Source: Bacteriovoracaceae bacterium UBA4096 (GTDB lineage Bacteria > Bdellovibrionota > Bacteriovoracia > Bacteriovoracales > Bacteriovoracaceae). Taken from it: DNA of 32,809 nucleotides. Below are positions 6,401 to 14,309 of the stretch, piece by piece. Position numbers and translations under genes: made by a program. Under the pieces are notes generated by a model that was not told the origin of the DNA, made no database searches, and saw only the letters and a list, made by a program, of their open reading frames with translations. The stretch is from assembly GCA_002381945.1 (NCBI GenBank), contig DFXY01000062.1, positions 43,838-76,646 on the forward strand. The letters run 5' to 3'. Position 1 is the first letter of the stretch, and each line of letters starts with the position of its first letter.

Positions 6401-7543
6401 CTAATTCTCTGAAATGATCGGTAAAGTCTTGGAGGTCTTCGCCCCTAATTCTTTTAAATTCTCCATTCGACTAGCGAGACTTCCTTTGCCTGTTAACATC
6501 CGAGAGCGAAGATCATCAAAAGAGTTTCCTACTTTCCGGATTTGTCCCTGCATCTGATCTAAGTCTTCGGCGACACCAACAAACTTATCGTAGAGCTGGC
6601 CTGCCTGACGGGCAATCTCAATGGCGTTCTTAGTCTGGCGTTCTTGTTTCCATAAACTCGCGACCGTTCTTAAAGTGGCAAACAACGTTGAGGGGCCAAC
6701 CAGCATGATGTTTTTATCCCAGGCATGAGAGAAGAGTTCCCGGTCTTTTTGCATGGATAACATGAAGGCACCTTCAATCGGAATAAAGAGCATCACATAA
6801 TCAGGCGAAGCTAATTTTTCCAGCTGCTGATAATTCTTGGAAGAGAGCCCTTTAATGTGAGCATAAATAGAATCTAAGAAATGAGAGAGATCTTCTTCCA
6901 GTCCATCCGTCACATAGCGCTCGTAAGCGACTAAGCTCACTTTGGAATCTACAATCAGATGCTTATTCTCTGGAAGGTTAATGATGACATCCGGTTGTTG
7001 AGTTCTTCCCTCATCATCTTTTAGGCCCAGATTTTTCCCTTGCAGGATAAACTCTTCACCATTTCTAAGACCGGAAGCTTCCAGTAATTTTTCCAGAATC
7101 ATCTCGCCCCAATTCCCCTGGGTTTTGACGTCCCCTTTTAGAGCGCGGGTGAGATTTTCAGTTTCCAGACTCATCTTCTGGCCGGTTAAAACGATACGCT
7201 CAATTTCCGCATGAAGTTTTAAACGATCCTTAGTATCCGTTAAATGCATTTCTTCGACTTTCTTTTGAAAGTCATTCATTTTATCTTTGAAAGGATTTAA
7301 AACCAGTTCCATTCCTCTGAGGGAATCTTCCCGAAAGCGTTTGGATTTTTCTTCAAAAATTTCCTGAGTCAGAGTTTTAAGTTTTAATTCTAATTTTTCC
7401 GATGATTCCAGATGAACCCGGTCCTGAATGGCGAGTTTTTCTTTTAAAATACCAAATTCCAGGAGCATCTTCTGGGCCCGAAAATGATAAAGGGCGAGTC
7501 CTAAAACCACTCCGCCTAAACCTACCAGAATCGTTAATGCCAT
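6401..7543 (-). CDS. rmuC: RmuC family DNA recombination protein
   Basis: The 380-residue product fits the RmuC family, which has a PD-(D/E)XK-like nuclease fold and limits inversions at inverted repeats in E. coli. It begins with a hydrophobic segment (residues 3-20) that anchors it to the membrane. A long coiled-coil region (about 25-125) follows. The RmuC domain comes next, with GNWGEMILEKLLE, QPDVIINLPENKHLIVDSKVSL (split here by eye into the D and D-x-K positions) and YVMLFIPIEGAF. GGAG lies 6 bp before the ATG. It is divergent from the protease gene at 7636, the two sharing a 92-bp promoter region, and is followed by the STAS gene. Confidence 0.93.
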   Translation of the reverse strand: MALTILVGLGGVVLGLALYHFRAQKMLLEFGILKEKLAIQDRVHLESSEKLELKLKTLTQEIFEEKSKRFREDSLRGMELVLNPFKDKMNDFQKKVEEMHLTDTKDRLKLHAEIERIVLTGQKMSLETENLTRALKGDVKTQGNWGEMILEKLLEASGLRNGEEFILQGKNLGLKDDEGRTQQPDVIINLPENKHLIVDSKVSLVAYERYVTDGLEEDLSHFLDSIYAHIKGLSSKNYQQLEKLASPDYVMLFIPIEGAFMLSMQKDRELFSHAWDKNIMLVGPSTLFATLRTVASLWKQERQTKNAIEIARQAGQLYDKFVGVAEDLDQMQGQIRKVGNSFDDLRSRMLTGKGSLASRMENLKELGAKTSKTLPIISEN

Positions 7544-7635
7544 TTCTAACTCCTTGATTCTTAGATTATTTCTTTTTTTTCGACTTTGTTCAAGGACCTC
7601 TCATTAAAGAGGGGAAATAATCCGATAAATAGGCC

Positions 7636-8634
7636 ATGAGATACTTCTCTATACTTACTCTATTCCTTGTTTCCTGGAGCAGCTTTGCTCAGCGGGTTCC
7701 CCAATCTTCCTGCTCTCCTATTGATATTCGAGAGGTAAATCCCAAGATCAGTAGTAGCCCGGCCTTGAAAGCTCATTTCTCCACTCCCCGTAACCAGGAT
7801 TCAATTGGCTGGTGTTATGCCTTTACCAGTGCGGATCTCATGAGTGCGGAATTGGGCCATCCTGTTTCGGGACTCCATGTGAGTGCCATTTACAACCGAT
7901 TCATGCTGAATGATCCAAAACTCAGAGAAGAAATTGAAAGTGACAGGGCCAATAATCCAGCAGGCTTTAACTTCTCTCAGGTCTATGAGTCGGGAAGAGT
8001 TCAAATGGCGATTGATCAGTCAGTTAAGAATGGATGGATCTGCAGTGAGAAAGGGTTACCATTTGATAAAACAAAACCCAATCAGATTCATGATCTGGTG
8101 AAAGCACTTGAAGGGCTAAAGCCCATTGCTATGATTAATCAGTTAGATAAGGAAACTGTCTGCAGGGAAATTTCCAACATTTTATCTCCCTTCATTCTGA
8201 AGTCGGATGAGATCAATCAAATTGCTGATTCACTCCTGAAAGATAATCTCAATCATACAATGAGTTTATTTGCAGAGAACGCCTGTACGGAACATATTAA
8301 AGATATTCCTCCGATGAATGTCAAAATCGTTTTTAAAGAAAATGATTTGGATAAGTTCATGAAGGAAGTAAATTTTAATATTGTTAAAGGCAGGCCTCAG
8401 ACGGTGGATTACGATGTTTCCCATTTCACTGGTTATAACGGCTTCCATTCAAGCCTCATTATGGGACGCCGATGGAATAATGGAAGATGCGAATACAACA
8501 TCAGAAATAGTTGGGGCAAAAGCTGTGCATCCTATAAGGCCGGCATAGAATGTAATAAAGAACAGGGAACCTATTGGGTGAGCGATGAAGACTTATTTAA
8601 AGCTAGCAATAATATTCGTTACATTTCAAACTAG
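7636..8634 (+). CDS. Secreted papain-like cysteine protease (C1 family)
   Basis: The product has 332 residues with a signal peptide (MRYFSILTLFLVS start, cleavage near residue 18). The papain signature is intact: Gln54 of the oxyanion hole and Cys60 in NQDSIGWCYAF, the catalytic His271 in FHSSLI, and Asn291 in NIRNSWG. A long insert (about residues 90-255) separates the Cys and His parts and has several cysteines. There is no obvious inhibitory propeptide: only about 30 residues lie between the signal cleavage site and the catalytic domain. It would act in the periplasm or outside the cell, consistent with protein digestion by a predator (inference). Its last 50 bp overlap the start of the next secreted protein. 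Confidence 0.88.
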   Translation: MRYFSILTLFLVSWSSFAQRVPQSSCSPIDIREVNPKISSSPALKAHFSTPRNQDSIGWCYAFTSADLMSAELGHPVSGLHVSAIYNRFMLNDPKLREEIESDRANNPAGFNFSQVYESGRVQMAIDQSVKNGWICSEKGLPFDKTKPNQIHDLVKALEGLKPIAMINQLDKETVCREISNILSPFILKSDEINQIADSLLKDNLNHTMSLFAENACTEHIKDIPPMNVKIVFKENDLDKFMKEVNFNIVKGRPQTVDYDVSHFTGYNGFHSSLIMGRRWNNGRCEYNIRNSWGKSCASYKAGIECNKEQGTYWVSDEDLFKASNNIRYISN

Positions 8635-8944
8635 CGCTTCCTGGGCCTGCACAAAGGTTACAATGGTGCACCAAGGGAAGAAGGTAGAGCTATGTCATGA
8701 TCAAAACAAGGATCTCTACCTTTCAAAGAACTGCCCATCCTTGGAAAAGTGTTTCTTTGACAAAAAAATCACTCTTAAGTTTTATTCCAATCAAAGTCCA
8801 GGTTTCTCCCTATGCTATCAATTAGGAGGAGATGCCTTTTTCGGAAGTATTTCTGGAGTAAAAGATACAGTCCCTATGTGCCAGAAGAAGGGCCATTACG
8901 CAGATCAGGAGAGCCTTCTCCTACATTACAAGTCAGGTAATTGA
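8585..8944 (+). CDS. Small secreted cysteine-rich protein overlapping the protease gene
   Basis: No family is recognised. The 119-residue product has a good signal peptide (MKTYLKLAIIFVTFQ start, cleavage after A-S-W-A) and a mature part with six cysteines in about 100 residues. Its first 17 codons lie inside the end of the protease gene in another frame (50-bp overlap), with GGTGAG upstream of the ATG. Overlap and shared orientation imply co-translation with the protease. A partner, inhibitor or processing factor is a reasonable guess, but the sequence gives no direct proof. The next gene begins 31 bp after its stop. Confidence 0.65.
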   Translation: MKTYLKLAIIFVTFQTSASWACTKVTMVHQGKKVELCHDQNKDLYLSKNCPSLEKCFFDKKITLKFYSNQSPGFSLCYQLGGDAFFGSISGVKDTVPMCQKKGHYADQESLLLHYKSGN

Positions 8945-8975
8945 TTCGTTCTTCGCTTTGCCTTACAATTTGACT

Positions 8976-9983
8976 ATGACAAAGAAAGAAAAATCCACTG
9001 AGCTTACTCTCCAGGTGAATCAGGATCTGGCCCGAAAGTTTCAGGAAGCTGCTCAGAAGAAAACTGATATTCGGGATTTCATCCAGGAATTTCTGGTGCA
9101 GTTTCTTTCTCCGGATACTAAGACTGCTTACGTTAAGGATCTAAAATTCTTTTTTGATTTTTTAAAGTCCGGCGCGGTTCAGATTTCTCATCCTAAAGAG
9201 ATTCAAAGTTATCACTTCCAACTCTACCGTGACCATCTGATGGAGCGAGGGCTTTCTTCTGCCACAATCAATCGCCGCCTGGTCTGTATCCGCTCTTTCA
9301 TGAAATGGGCAATCGCCGCCAGGCTAATTGAACACAATCCCTTAGACACAGTTAAACTTCCAAAAGTTCAGACTGAGTCCCCCACTGTGGCCTTTGATGA
9401 TGATGAAGTTCTGCAAATGCTCAATGCTCCTGATCTCTCAACTCATAAAGGCAAGACCCACCGGCTGGTCATGATCATGTTATTTCATCTGGGTCTTCGT
9501 CGCTCAGAGCTCACTCATCTAAAAATGCATCAATTGGTCCAGGATCGAACTCACTACGTTTTAAGGATCCTGGGTAAGGGAGATAAGCTCAGGTTAATTC
9601 CACTCCATGAAACTGTTTATGAAGAGATCATGCTGTATCTGGCCCATTTAAAAGACCATGGCATCATTCTGGGGCCTGAAGACTACCTACTTCAGACAGA
9701 AATAAAGTCCAAGAACGATAAACCCATGGATGGCTCGACCATCTTTCGGGTCATCGGAAAGTACGCAAAACAATTGGGTATCAATAAAGCGGTCTCACCC
9801 CATTCCTGCCGGGCCACGGTGATCTCCCACTTACTCGACACTCAACATGCCGCCATCCGCGATGTCGCCACGTTTGCAGGACATTCCAATATCACCACGA
9901 CTGAACGCTATGATAAAAGAAGAAAGAATCTGGATAAGAGTGCGGCCTATCAGGTGGATTTTGCGCTTAAGAAAAACGGCTAA
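8976..9983 (+). CDS. Tyrosine recombinase / phage-type integrase
   Basis: The product is a site-specific recombinase of 335 residues. An N-terminal SAM-like core-binding domain (about 35-120) is followed by the catalytic domain with all expected residues: Arg175 in HLGLRRSEL, Lys202 in GKGDK, His276 and Arg279 in HSCRAT, His303 in AGHS, and nucleophile Tyr312 in TTERYDKR. It resembles XerC/D-like enzymes in length and motifs. ATG 8976 is preferred over an upstream TTG at 8958; neither has a strong Shine-Dalgarno. No tRNA gene, excisionase or flanking direct repeats were found nearby, so a mobile element cannot be claimed. Its stop overlaps that of the convergent gene by 4 bp. Confidence 0.9.
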   Translation: MTKKEKSTELTLQVNQDLARKFQEAAQKKTDIRDFIQEFLVQFLSPDTKTAYVKDLKFFFDFLKSGAVQISHPKEIQSYHFQLYRDHLMERGLSSATINRRLVCIRSFMKWAIAARLIEHNPLDTVKLPKVQTESPTVAFDDDEVLQMLNAPDLSTHKGKTHRLVMIMLFHLGLRRSELTHLKMHQLVQDRTHYVLRILGKGDKLRLIPLHETVYEEIMLYLAHLKDHGIILGPEDYLLQTEIKSKNDKPMDGSTIFRVIGKYAKQLGINKAVSPHSCRATVISHLLDTQHAAIRDVATFAGHSNITTTERYDKRRKNLDKSAAYQVDFALKKNG

Positions 9984-10918
9984 GCAGATTTTATCTTTGA
10001 GCTATTCTGATAATGATCACGAACCAGGTCTCTGGTCATATTCACAAAATTCTGAATAACTTTTACCCCTTGCGAACTCCCCTCGGCCACTTTCGCATAA
10101 GGAATAAACATGAAGACTTTTTTATTCTTCGAAAAGTCAAAGCTCGACTGAATAGAGAAATCAGAGAGCTGACACACTAAAGAATCAATTTTATTTGATG
10201 AGTAAAGAAGATTGAAGGCAAAAGGTGCGAGATGTTCTTTAACTTCATTTAAATTTTTAGCATCTTTTAACCCAAGCATACTGGTATTGATCAAAATCCG
10301 CACTTGAGCTTCTTGCGCAATTTTTTTCATGTAGGTCTCTGACTCCATCGATAAGAGTATGCCATTCATGGTTAACTGCTCAAGGGAGACCAGATGGGCC
10401 TCAGAAAAATGTGGGCCATACTCCATCAATATTTTACTCTTAAGCCTGATACGAAAGTCTCTTCTTGGAAGTTTACCCTTTAATAAGTAAACCAGAACAA
10501 AATCCCGGTAAGTGGATTTATTGAAACATTCAGCGACGGACATCCCTTTAAAAGGGCCAGTGCTTGAGATGAACGAAATATCCAAAGGCATGAAGGGATC
10601 AATTTGAGTTTGATTTAAAATATATCTCTCATACATCTCATGCATGGTGGTCTGATGAATTTTATTATCAGTCTTAATCCACACAGGAATCAGGCACAGT
10701 CGCTCCAGGGCCTTTTCACGATGGTTAAAATCATCCATCAAGGCCGGATTGCTATCGAGTTGGGACTTGATAAAATCACAAGTTTCAAAATAATCGGCCC
10801 AATGAAATACCATGTTTCCATTTTCACAAAGAGCAAATTCCTCGCCCAGTGTTTTAGTTAAGATGGAATCATTTAAGAAATTCGGAGCAAACAATTGAGA
10901 GATATTTTGGAAGGCCAT
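9980..10918 (-). CDS. Hypothetical protein, possibly with a degenerate PilZ-like domain
   Basis: The product is a soluble protein of 312 residues without a signal peptide or membrane segment. I do not recognise the N-terminal half (residues 1-150). From about 150 on, RRDFRIRLKSK followed some 25 residues later by LTMNGILLSME resembles the RR-x-x-R and D-x-S-x-x-G pair of PilZ c-di-GMP receptors. The Asp-x-Ser is not conserved, so c-di-GMP binding is doubtful. The C-terminus ends with a helix (FVNMTRDLVRDHY). It follows the lolC-like gene on the same strand after an 87-bp gap. The domain suggestion is weak inference. Confidence 0.6.
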   Translation of the reverse strand: MAFQNISQLFAPNFLNDSILTKTLGEEFALCENGNMVFHWADYFETCDFIKSQLDSNPALMDDFNHREKALERLCLIPVWIKTDNKIHQTTMHEMYERYILNQTQIDPFMPLDISFISSTGPFKGMSVAECFNKSTYRDFVLVYLLKGKLPRRDFRIRLKSKILMEYGPHFSEAHLVSLEQLTMNGILLSMESETYMKKIAQEAQVRILINTSMLGLKDAKNLNEVKEHLAPFAFNLLYSSNKIDSLVCQLSDFSIQSSFDFSKNKKVFMFIPYAKVAEGSSQGVKVIQNFVNMTRDLVRDHYQNSSKIKSA

Positions 10919-10953
10919 AATGTCCTCTTAGTGGCAGGAGATTCATCGTGAAT

Positions 10954-10988
10954 CGAGATCCTATTTTAACTCATCTCGGGTTTTTTTT
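10954..10988 (+). terminator. Possible plus-strand terminator-like hairpin
   Basis: CGAGAT (10954-10959) and ATCTCG (10973-10978) pair, followed by GG and eight T residues (10981-10988) on the plus strand. Both flanking genes are on the minus strand, so its role is unclear. It could stop antisense transcription. A second small dyad (GATTCA/TGAATC, 10940-10954) lies beside it. Confidence 0.35.
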
Positions 10989-11005
10989 GAGAATTTTAAG
11001 CTTAA

Positions 11006-12175
11006 TTATCCCAAGGAACGCACAATCGATACAAACGATTGATTTTCCTTTCGGAAGTGGGCAAAGGAGAAATAACTAAAAATCAATGAGATACCAAAAG
11101 GTATAAACAAGCTCATGACTATGTGACTGAAATCTAATTGAACAGGGAGCTGTCTCTCTACAAAGATATCTGGCATGAGATCGTGACCAAACTTCTCAAG
11201 CAGCAGGAGGGAAATATGTCCACACAGACCTCCGATCAGCACGGTAACGGCAGAAAGTATCAGGGTGAACTTAAAGCATAGTCCAACCAGCTTTTTTTGA
11301 GACATACCTAGTATCCAAAAGCTCATTAAATCCCTTCTGATTTTGGAATAAAAAATCAAAAGCCCAGAGGTGATGGCAATCGCGACTAGAAGGCTCATAC
11401 TGATAAATAAAAAAAGCATGACTTTGGTTTCAAGGTTTAAAGACCACACCAGGGCCTGGTTCATTTGTTCCCAGCTTAGAATCCGTTTAGAAACTTGGGT
11501 AGGAATGACTTTAAGTTTCTTCAGTGTCTCTTCAGGAACTTCCCCAAAAAGCCTTATTTGATTAATTCCTGAGTTTCTTAAAAGGTTTTGAACCATACCC
11601 AGCCTAGCCCAGATTTCAAAATCATCCACTTCGGAGAGCTCAGTATAGAGGTAGTCCGAAAGAGTCTCAGAGGTAAACCGTGGCACCTCCCCCATCAGGG
11701 AATCAGTCACCCCCGGGGCAATCACTTGAACTTCGTCCAGGAATTGAAGTTTTATTTTACTGGACAGCTCACTTCCCATGACAAGACCTTCAAAGTCCTT
11801 GTTCATTAGAAATTCTGGTCTTTCATCTTCCAGGTTAATACCATGAAGTTTGGCCGGTGCGATGAAATTCCGGTGCTTCAGCATGACTTCAACTTCAAGT
11901 TCCGAATAAAAAGGGATGGCCTCTTTCCGCAGGATCTCTTTCATTTCACTCAGGGACTCATCAGTCATTTCATCAAAAATGATAAGATGAGTTCCGTGGA
12001 TACTCTTCGAGCGGCCGATGAGTCCCGCTTGCAGCCCACCCATGATGCCTTGAATGACCATGAGACTAAAGGCCGAAAGGAACAGACCCGTCACGGCAAT
12101 AAATAATAGCCGCTGACGAGTCTTCGCTCTTAAAATATAAGTAAAAAAATAACTAAAGAAGGGCCATGTTTTCAA
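11006..12175 (-). CDS. LolC/LolE-type ABC transporter permease (FtsX-like)
   Basis: This is an inner-membrane permease of 389 residues with the LolC/E layout: one transmembrane helix near residues 23-45, a periplasmic MacB-like domain (about 50-245, containing GLVMGSELSSKI), then three helices at about 252-275, 298-322 and 350-370. The family releases lipoproteins from the inner membrane to the LolA chaperone, using a LolD ATPase. No lolD is found next to it here. Its ATG overlaps the stop of fadJ by 4 bp, so it is translationally coupled to a fatty-acid oxidation operon. It could equally be the membrane part of another lipid or lipoprotein ABC system. Confidence 0.82.
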   Translation of the reverse strand: MKTWPFFSYFFTYILRAKTRQRLLFIAVTGLFLSAFSLMVIQGIMGGLQAGLIGRSKSIHGTHLIIFDEMTDESLSEMKEILRKEAIPFYSELEVEVMLKHRNFIAPAKLHGINLEDERPEFLMNKDFEGLVMGSELSSKIKLQFLDEVQVIAPGVTDSLMGEVPRFTSETLSDYLYTELSEVDDFEIWARLGMVQNLLRNSGINQIRLFGEVPEETLKKLKVIPTQVSKRILSWEQMNQALVWSLNLETKVMLFLFISMSLLVAIAITSGLLIFYSKIRRDLMSFWILGMSQKKLVGLCFKFTLILSAVTVLIGGLCGHISLLLLEKFGHDLMPDIFVERQLPVQLDFSHIVMSLFIPFGISLIFSYFSFAHFRKENQSFVSIVRSLG

Positions 12176-14298
12176 AGGTCGTAAAACTTTTTCTTATCGT
12201 TAATCATCATAGATAAAAATGGCGCCATCTGATAACGTTCAGAACTGACTTCTTTTGAGAAGTTGTTCAAACGCTCAGCAATCTGATCTAATCCTTCCTG
12301 ATCGGCCCATTTACAAAGACCACCACGGAAAGGAGGAAAACCTGTCCCATAGATCATCCCGACATCCACTGTCGCAGCTTTATCCACAATTTTGTCTGCA
12401 AAAATATAGGCGGCTTCGTTCACCATTGGCAAGAAAAGCCTCATCTGAATTTCCATTTCATCTTTGCGGATTTTTTTAGCAGGTAAAAGTTTGGCAATGT
12501 CGAGGTTTCGGCCAATCACTTTGCCTTTATCATCATAGAGATAAAAACCTTTATTATTTTTTTTGCCCAAAAGTTTGGCCTCAAAAAGTTTAGTCGACAA
12601 TGAACTTGGAAGGGCCCTTTCTCCTAAACCGTCATGCATGATCTTTCCAACTTTCACACAGACATCCAGTCCAATTTCATCCATCAGGCGACATGGGCCC
12701 ATAGGCATACCGAAGTTCAGTGCCGCTTCGTCCAAGGCCTCAACTGATACGCCTTCTTCCAAGAGATAGGCGGCCTCATTTAAGTAGGGAGCTAAAATGC
12801 GGTTAACTAAAAAGCCCGGGCCATCTTTAACCACGATCGGAGTTTTCTTTACATCCAAAACCCATTTTACCAGCGTATCGATGGTCTCTTTGGAAACTCG
12901 TTCATGAGTGATGATTTCCACTAGTGGCATTTTATTAACCGGATTAAAAAAGTGCAGCCCTGCAAACCTCGTTGGATCTTTCAAGGCCTTGCTCATTTCT
13001 TCAACTGAAAGTGAAGAAGTATTACTGGTCAAAAGACAGTCGGGTTTTACAAAAGTTTCAACTTCCGCAAAAACTTTCTTCTTGATATCCATATTCTCGA
13101 CAACCGCTTCAACCACCAGATCCGCGGACTTGAAGCTTTCAAAATTAAGTGTCGGCTCAATGGAGCGCATCTTACGGTTGAACTCATCTTCCGACATTCT
13201 CTTGCGTTTAACTGCTCCTGAGAAATTTTGCGAGGCCTGTTTAAGACCCAGTTCCAGAGCTTCCGGCGTGAGATCCTTCATCAAAGGTGCCTGATTACTT
13301 TGCGCAAATAACCACGCAATCCCACCACCCATGACACCGGCACCAAGGACCGCTCCCCGTCTGATTGTTTTGAGTTGATCCTTGTTATCGAGTTTCTTGG
13401 AATTATCAGTCAGGAAAAAGATATGCTGCAAATTCTTACTTTGAACACTCTGAGAAAGTTCTGCAAAAGCCTCAGCTTCAATTGAAAGATAATCAGTACG
13501 ATTTTTAGTCGCGCCACTTTCCAGGACTTCCAGGATTTTTAATGGGGCCGGATAAAAACCTTTAGAGGTTTCCAGCACCTTTTCACGGGCCTTCTGAAAA
13601 ATAATTTTTCTGGTTAAAAAATTATCAACCACCTGCTTTTCAACTTCTTCTTTCATGCTCTTTTTCTTACCGGTCTTTTTTTCAAGCAGATAAGTTTTAG
13701 CAAGTTCCTGCATTCTTTCTGTCGGTAGCATGGCATCTGCCAGACCCATTTTCAGAGCGTTTTTGCCTTTAATCTGACGACCAGTCAGGATCATATCCAT
13801 GGCGGTGGTCAGTCCCACTTTTTTTGGTAAACGGTAAGTTCCGCCAAAACCAGGAAGTACACCCAACATCACTTCGGGTAGACCCAATGCGGTTTTAGAA
13901 TTATCGGAAATAAAAATCTTTTTACAGGCCAGAGACAGTTCCAGCCCTCCACCTAAGCAAATGCCGTCAACCAAAGCGACGGTTGGCATCTTTAGATCGT
14001 CCAAGGCATTGAAGATGGCATGAGCTTCATCCAGCGCGCGCAAGGCTTCAGCTTCAGATTTAAGGCCATTGATGACTGAAATATCCACTCCCGCCAGAAA
14101 GACTCCGGGCTTATGAGAAAAGAAAACCAATCCTTTAACGGCCTTCTTTTTATCCATCTCAGTGGCTTCAAGAATGGCCTTTTTTAATTCTTCCAGGGTC
14201 TCTTTGGTGAAAGTGGTCATGGATTTTTTTTCGTATTTTCCAAAACCAATCCAGAGAAGATCATTTTTTGTTTCGACAGTAAGAATCTGATAACTCAT
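12172..14298 (-). CDS. fadJ: Fatty acid oxidation complex alpha subunit (enoyl-CoA hydratase / 3-hydroxyacyl-CoA dehydrogenase)
   Basis: This bifunctional enzyme of 708 residues hydrates trans-2-enoyl-CoA and oxidises 3-hydroxyacyl-CoA. The N-terminal crotonase domain has the oxyanion loop GICLGGGLELSLA and the two catalytic glutamates (GLEL and LPEVMLG). The dehydrogenase part starts near residue 315 with the NAD fold GAVLGAGVMGGGI and carries LHFFNPVNKMPLVE (catalytic His) and GPGFLVNRIL; two C-terminal helical domains complete it. The start has GGAG 5 bp upstream. It lies 11 bp downstream of fadI and forms the alpha2beta2 complex with it in known systems. Length and domain order match FadB/FadJ. 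FadJ is chosen because the partner is FadI-like. Confidence 0.93.
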   Translation of the reverse strand: MSYQILTVETKNDLLWIGFGKYEKKSMTTFTKETLEELKKAILEATEMDKKKAVKGLVFFSHKPGVFLAGVDISVINGLKSEAEALRALDEAHAIFNALDDLKMPTVALVDGICLGGGLELSLACKKIFISDNSKTALGLPEVMLGVLPGFGGTYRLPKKVGLTTAMDMILTGRQIKGKNALKMGLADAMLPTERMQELAKTYLLEKKTGKKKSMKEEVEKQVVDNFLTRKIIFQKAREKVLETSKGFYPAPLKILEVLESGATKNRTDYLSIEAEAFAELSQSVQSKNLQHIFFLTDNSKKLDNKDQLKTIRRGAVLGAGVMGGGIAWLFAQSNQAPLMKDLTPEALELGLKQASQNFSGAVKRKRMSEDEFNRKMRSIEPTLNFESFKSADLVVEAVVENMDIKKKVFAEVETFVKPDCLLTSNTSSLSVEEMSKALKDPTRFAGLHFFNPVNKMPLVEIITHERVSKETIDTLVKWVLDVKKTPIVVKDGPGFLVNRILAPYLNEAAYLLEEGVSVEALDEAALNFGMPMGPCRLMDEIGLDVCVKVGKIMHDGLGERALPSSLSTKLFEAKLLGKKNNKGFYLYDDKGKVIGRNLDIAKLLPAKKIRKDEMEIQMRLFLPMVNEAAYIFADKIVDKAATVDVGMIYGTGFPPFRGGLCKWADQEGLDQIAERLNNFSKEVSSERYQMAPFLSMMINDKKKFYDL

Positions 14299-14309
14299 AT
14301 GAACTCCGC

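Noticed and set aside
8976..9983. Integrase as sign of a prophage or genomic island
   Set aside because: No tRNA, att-like direct repeats, phage or excision genes were seen around it, and the neighbours are unrelated single genes.
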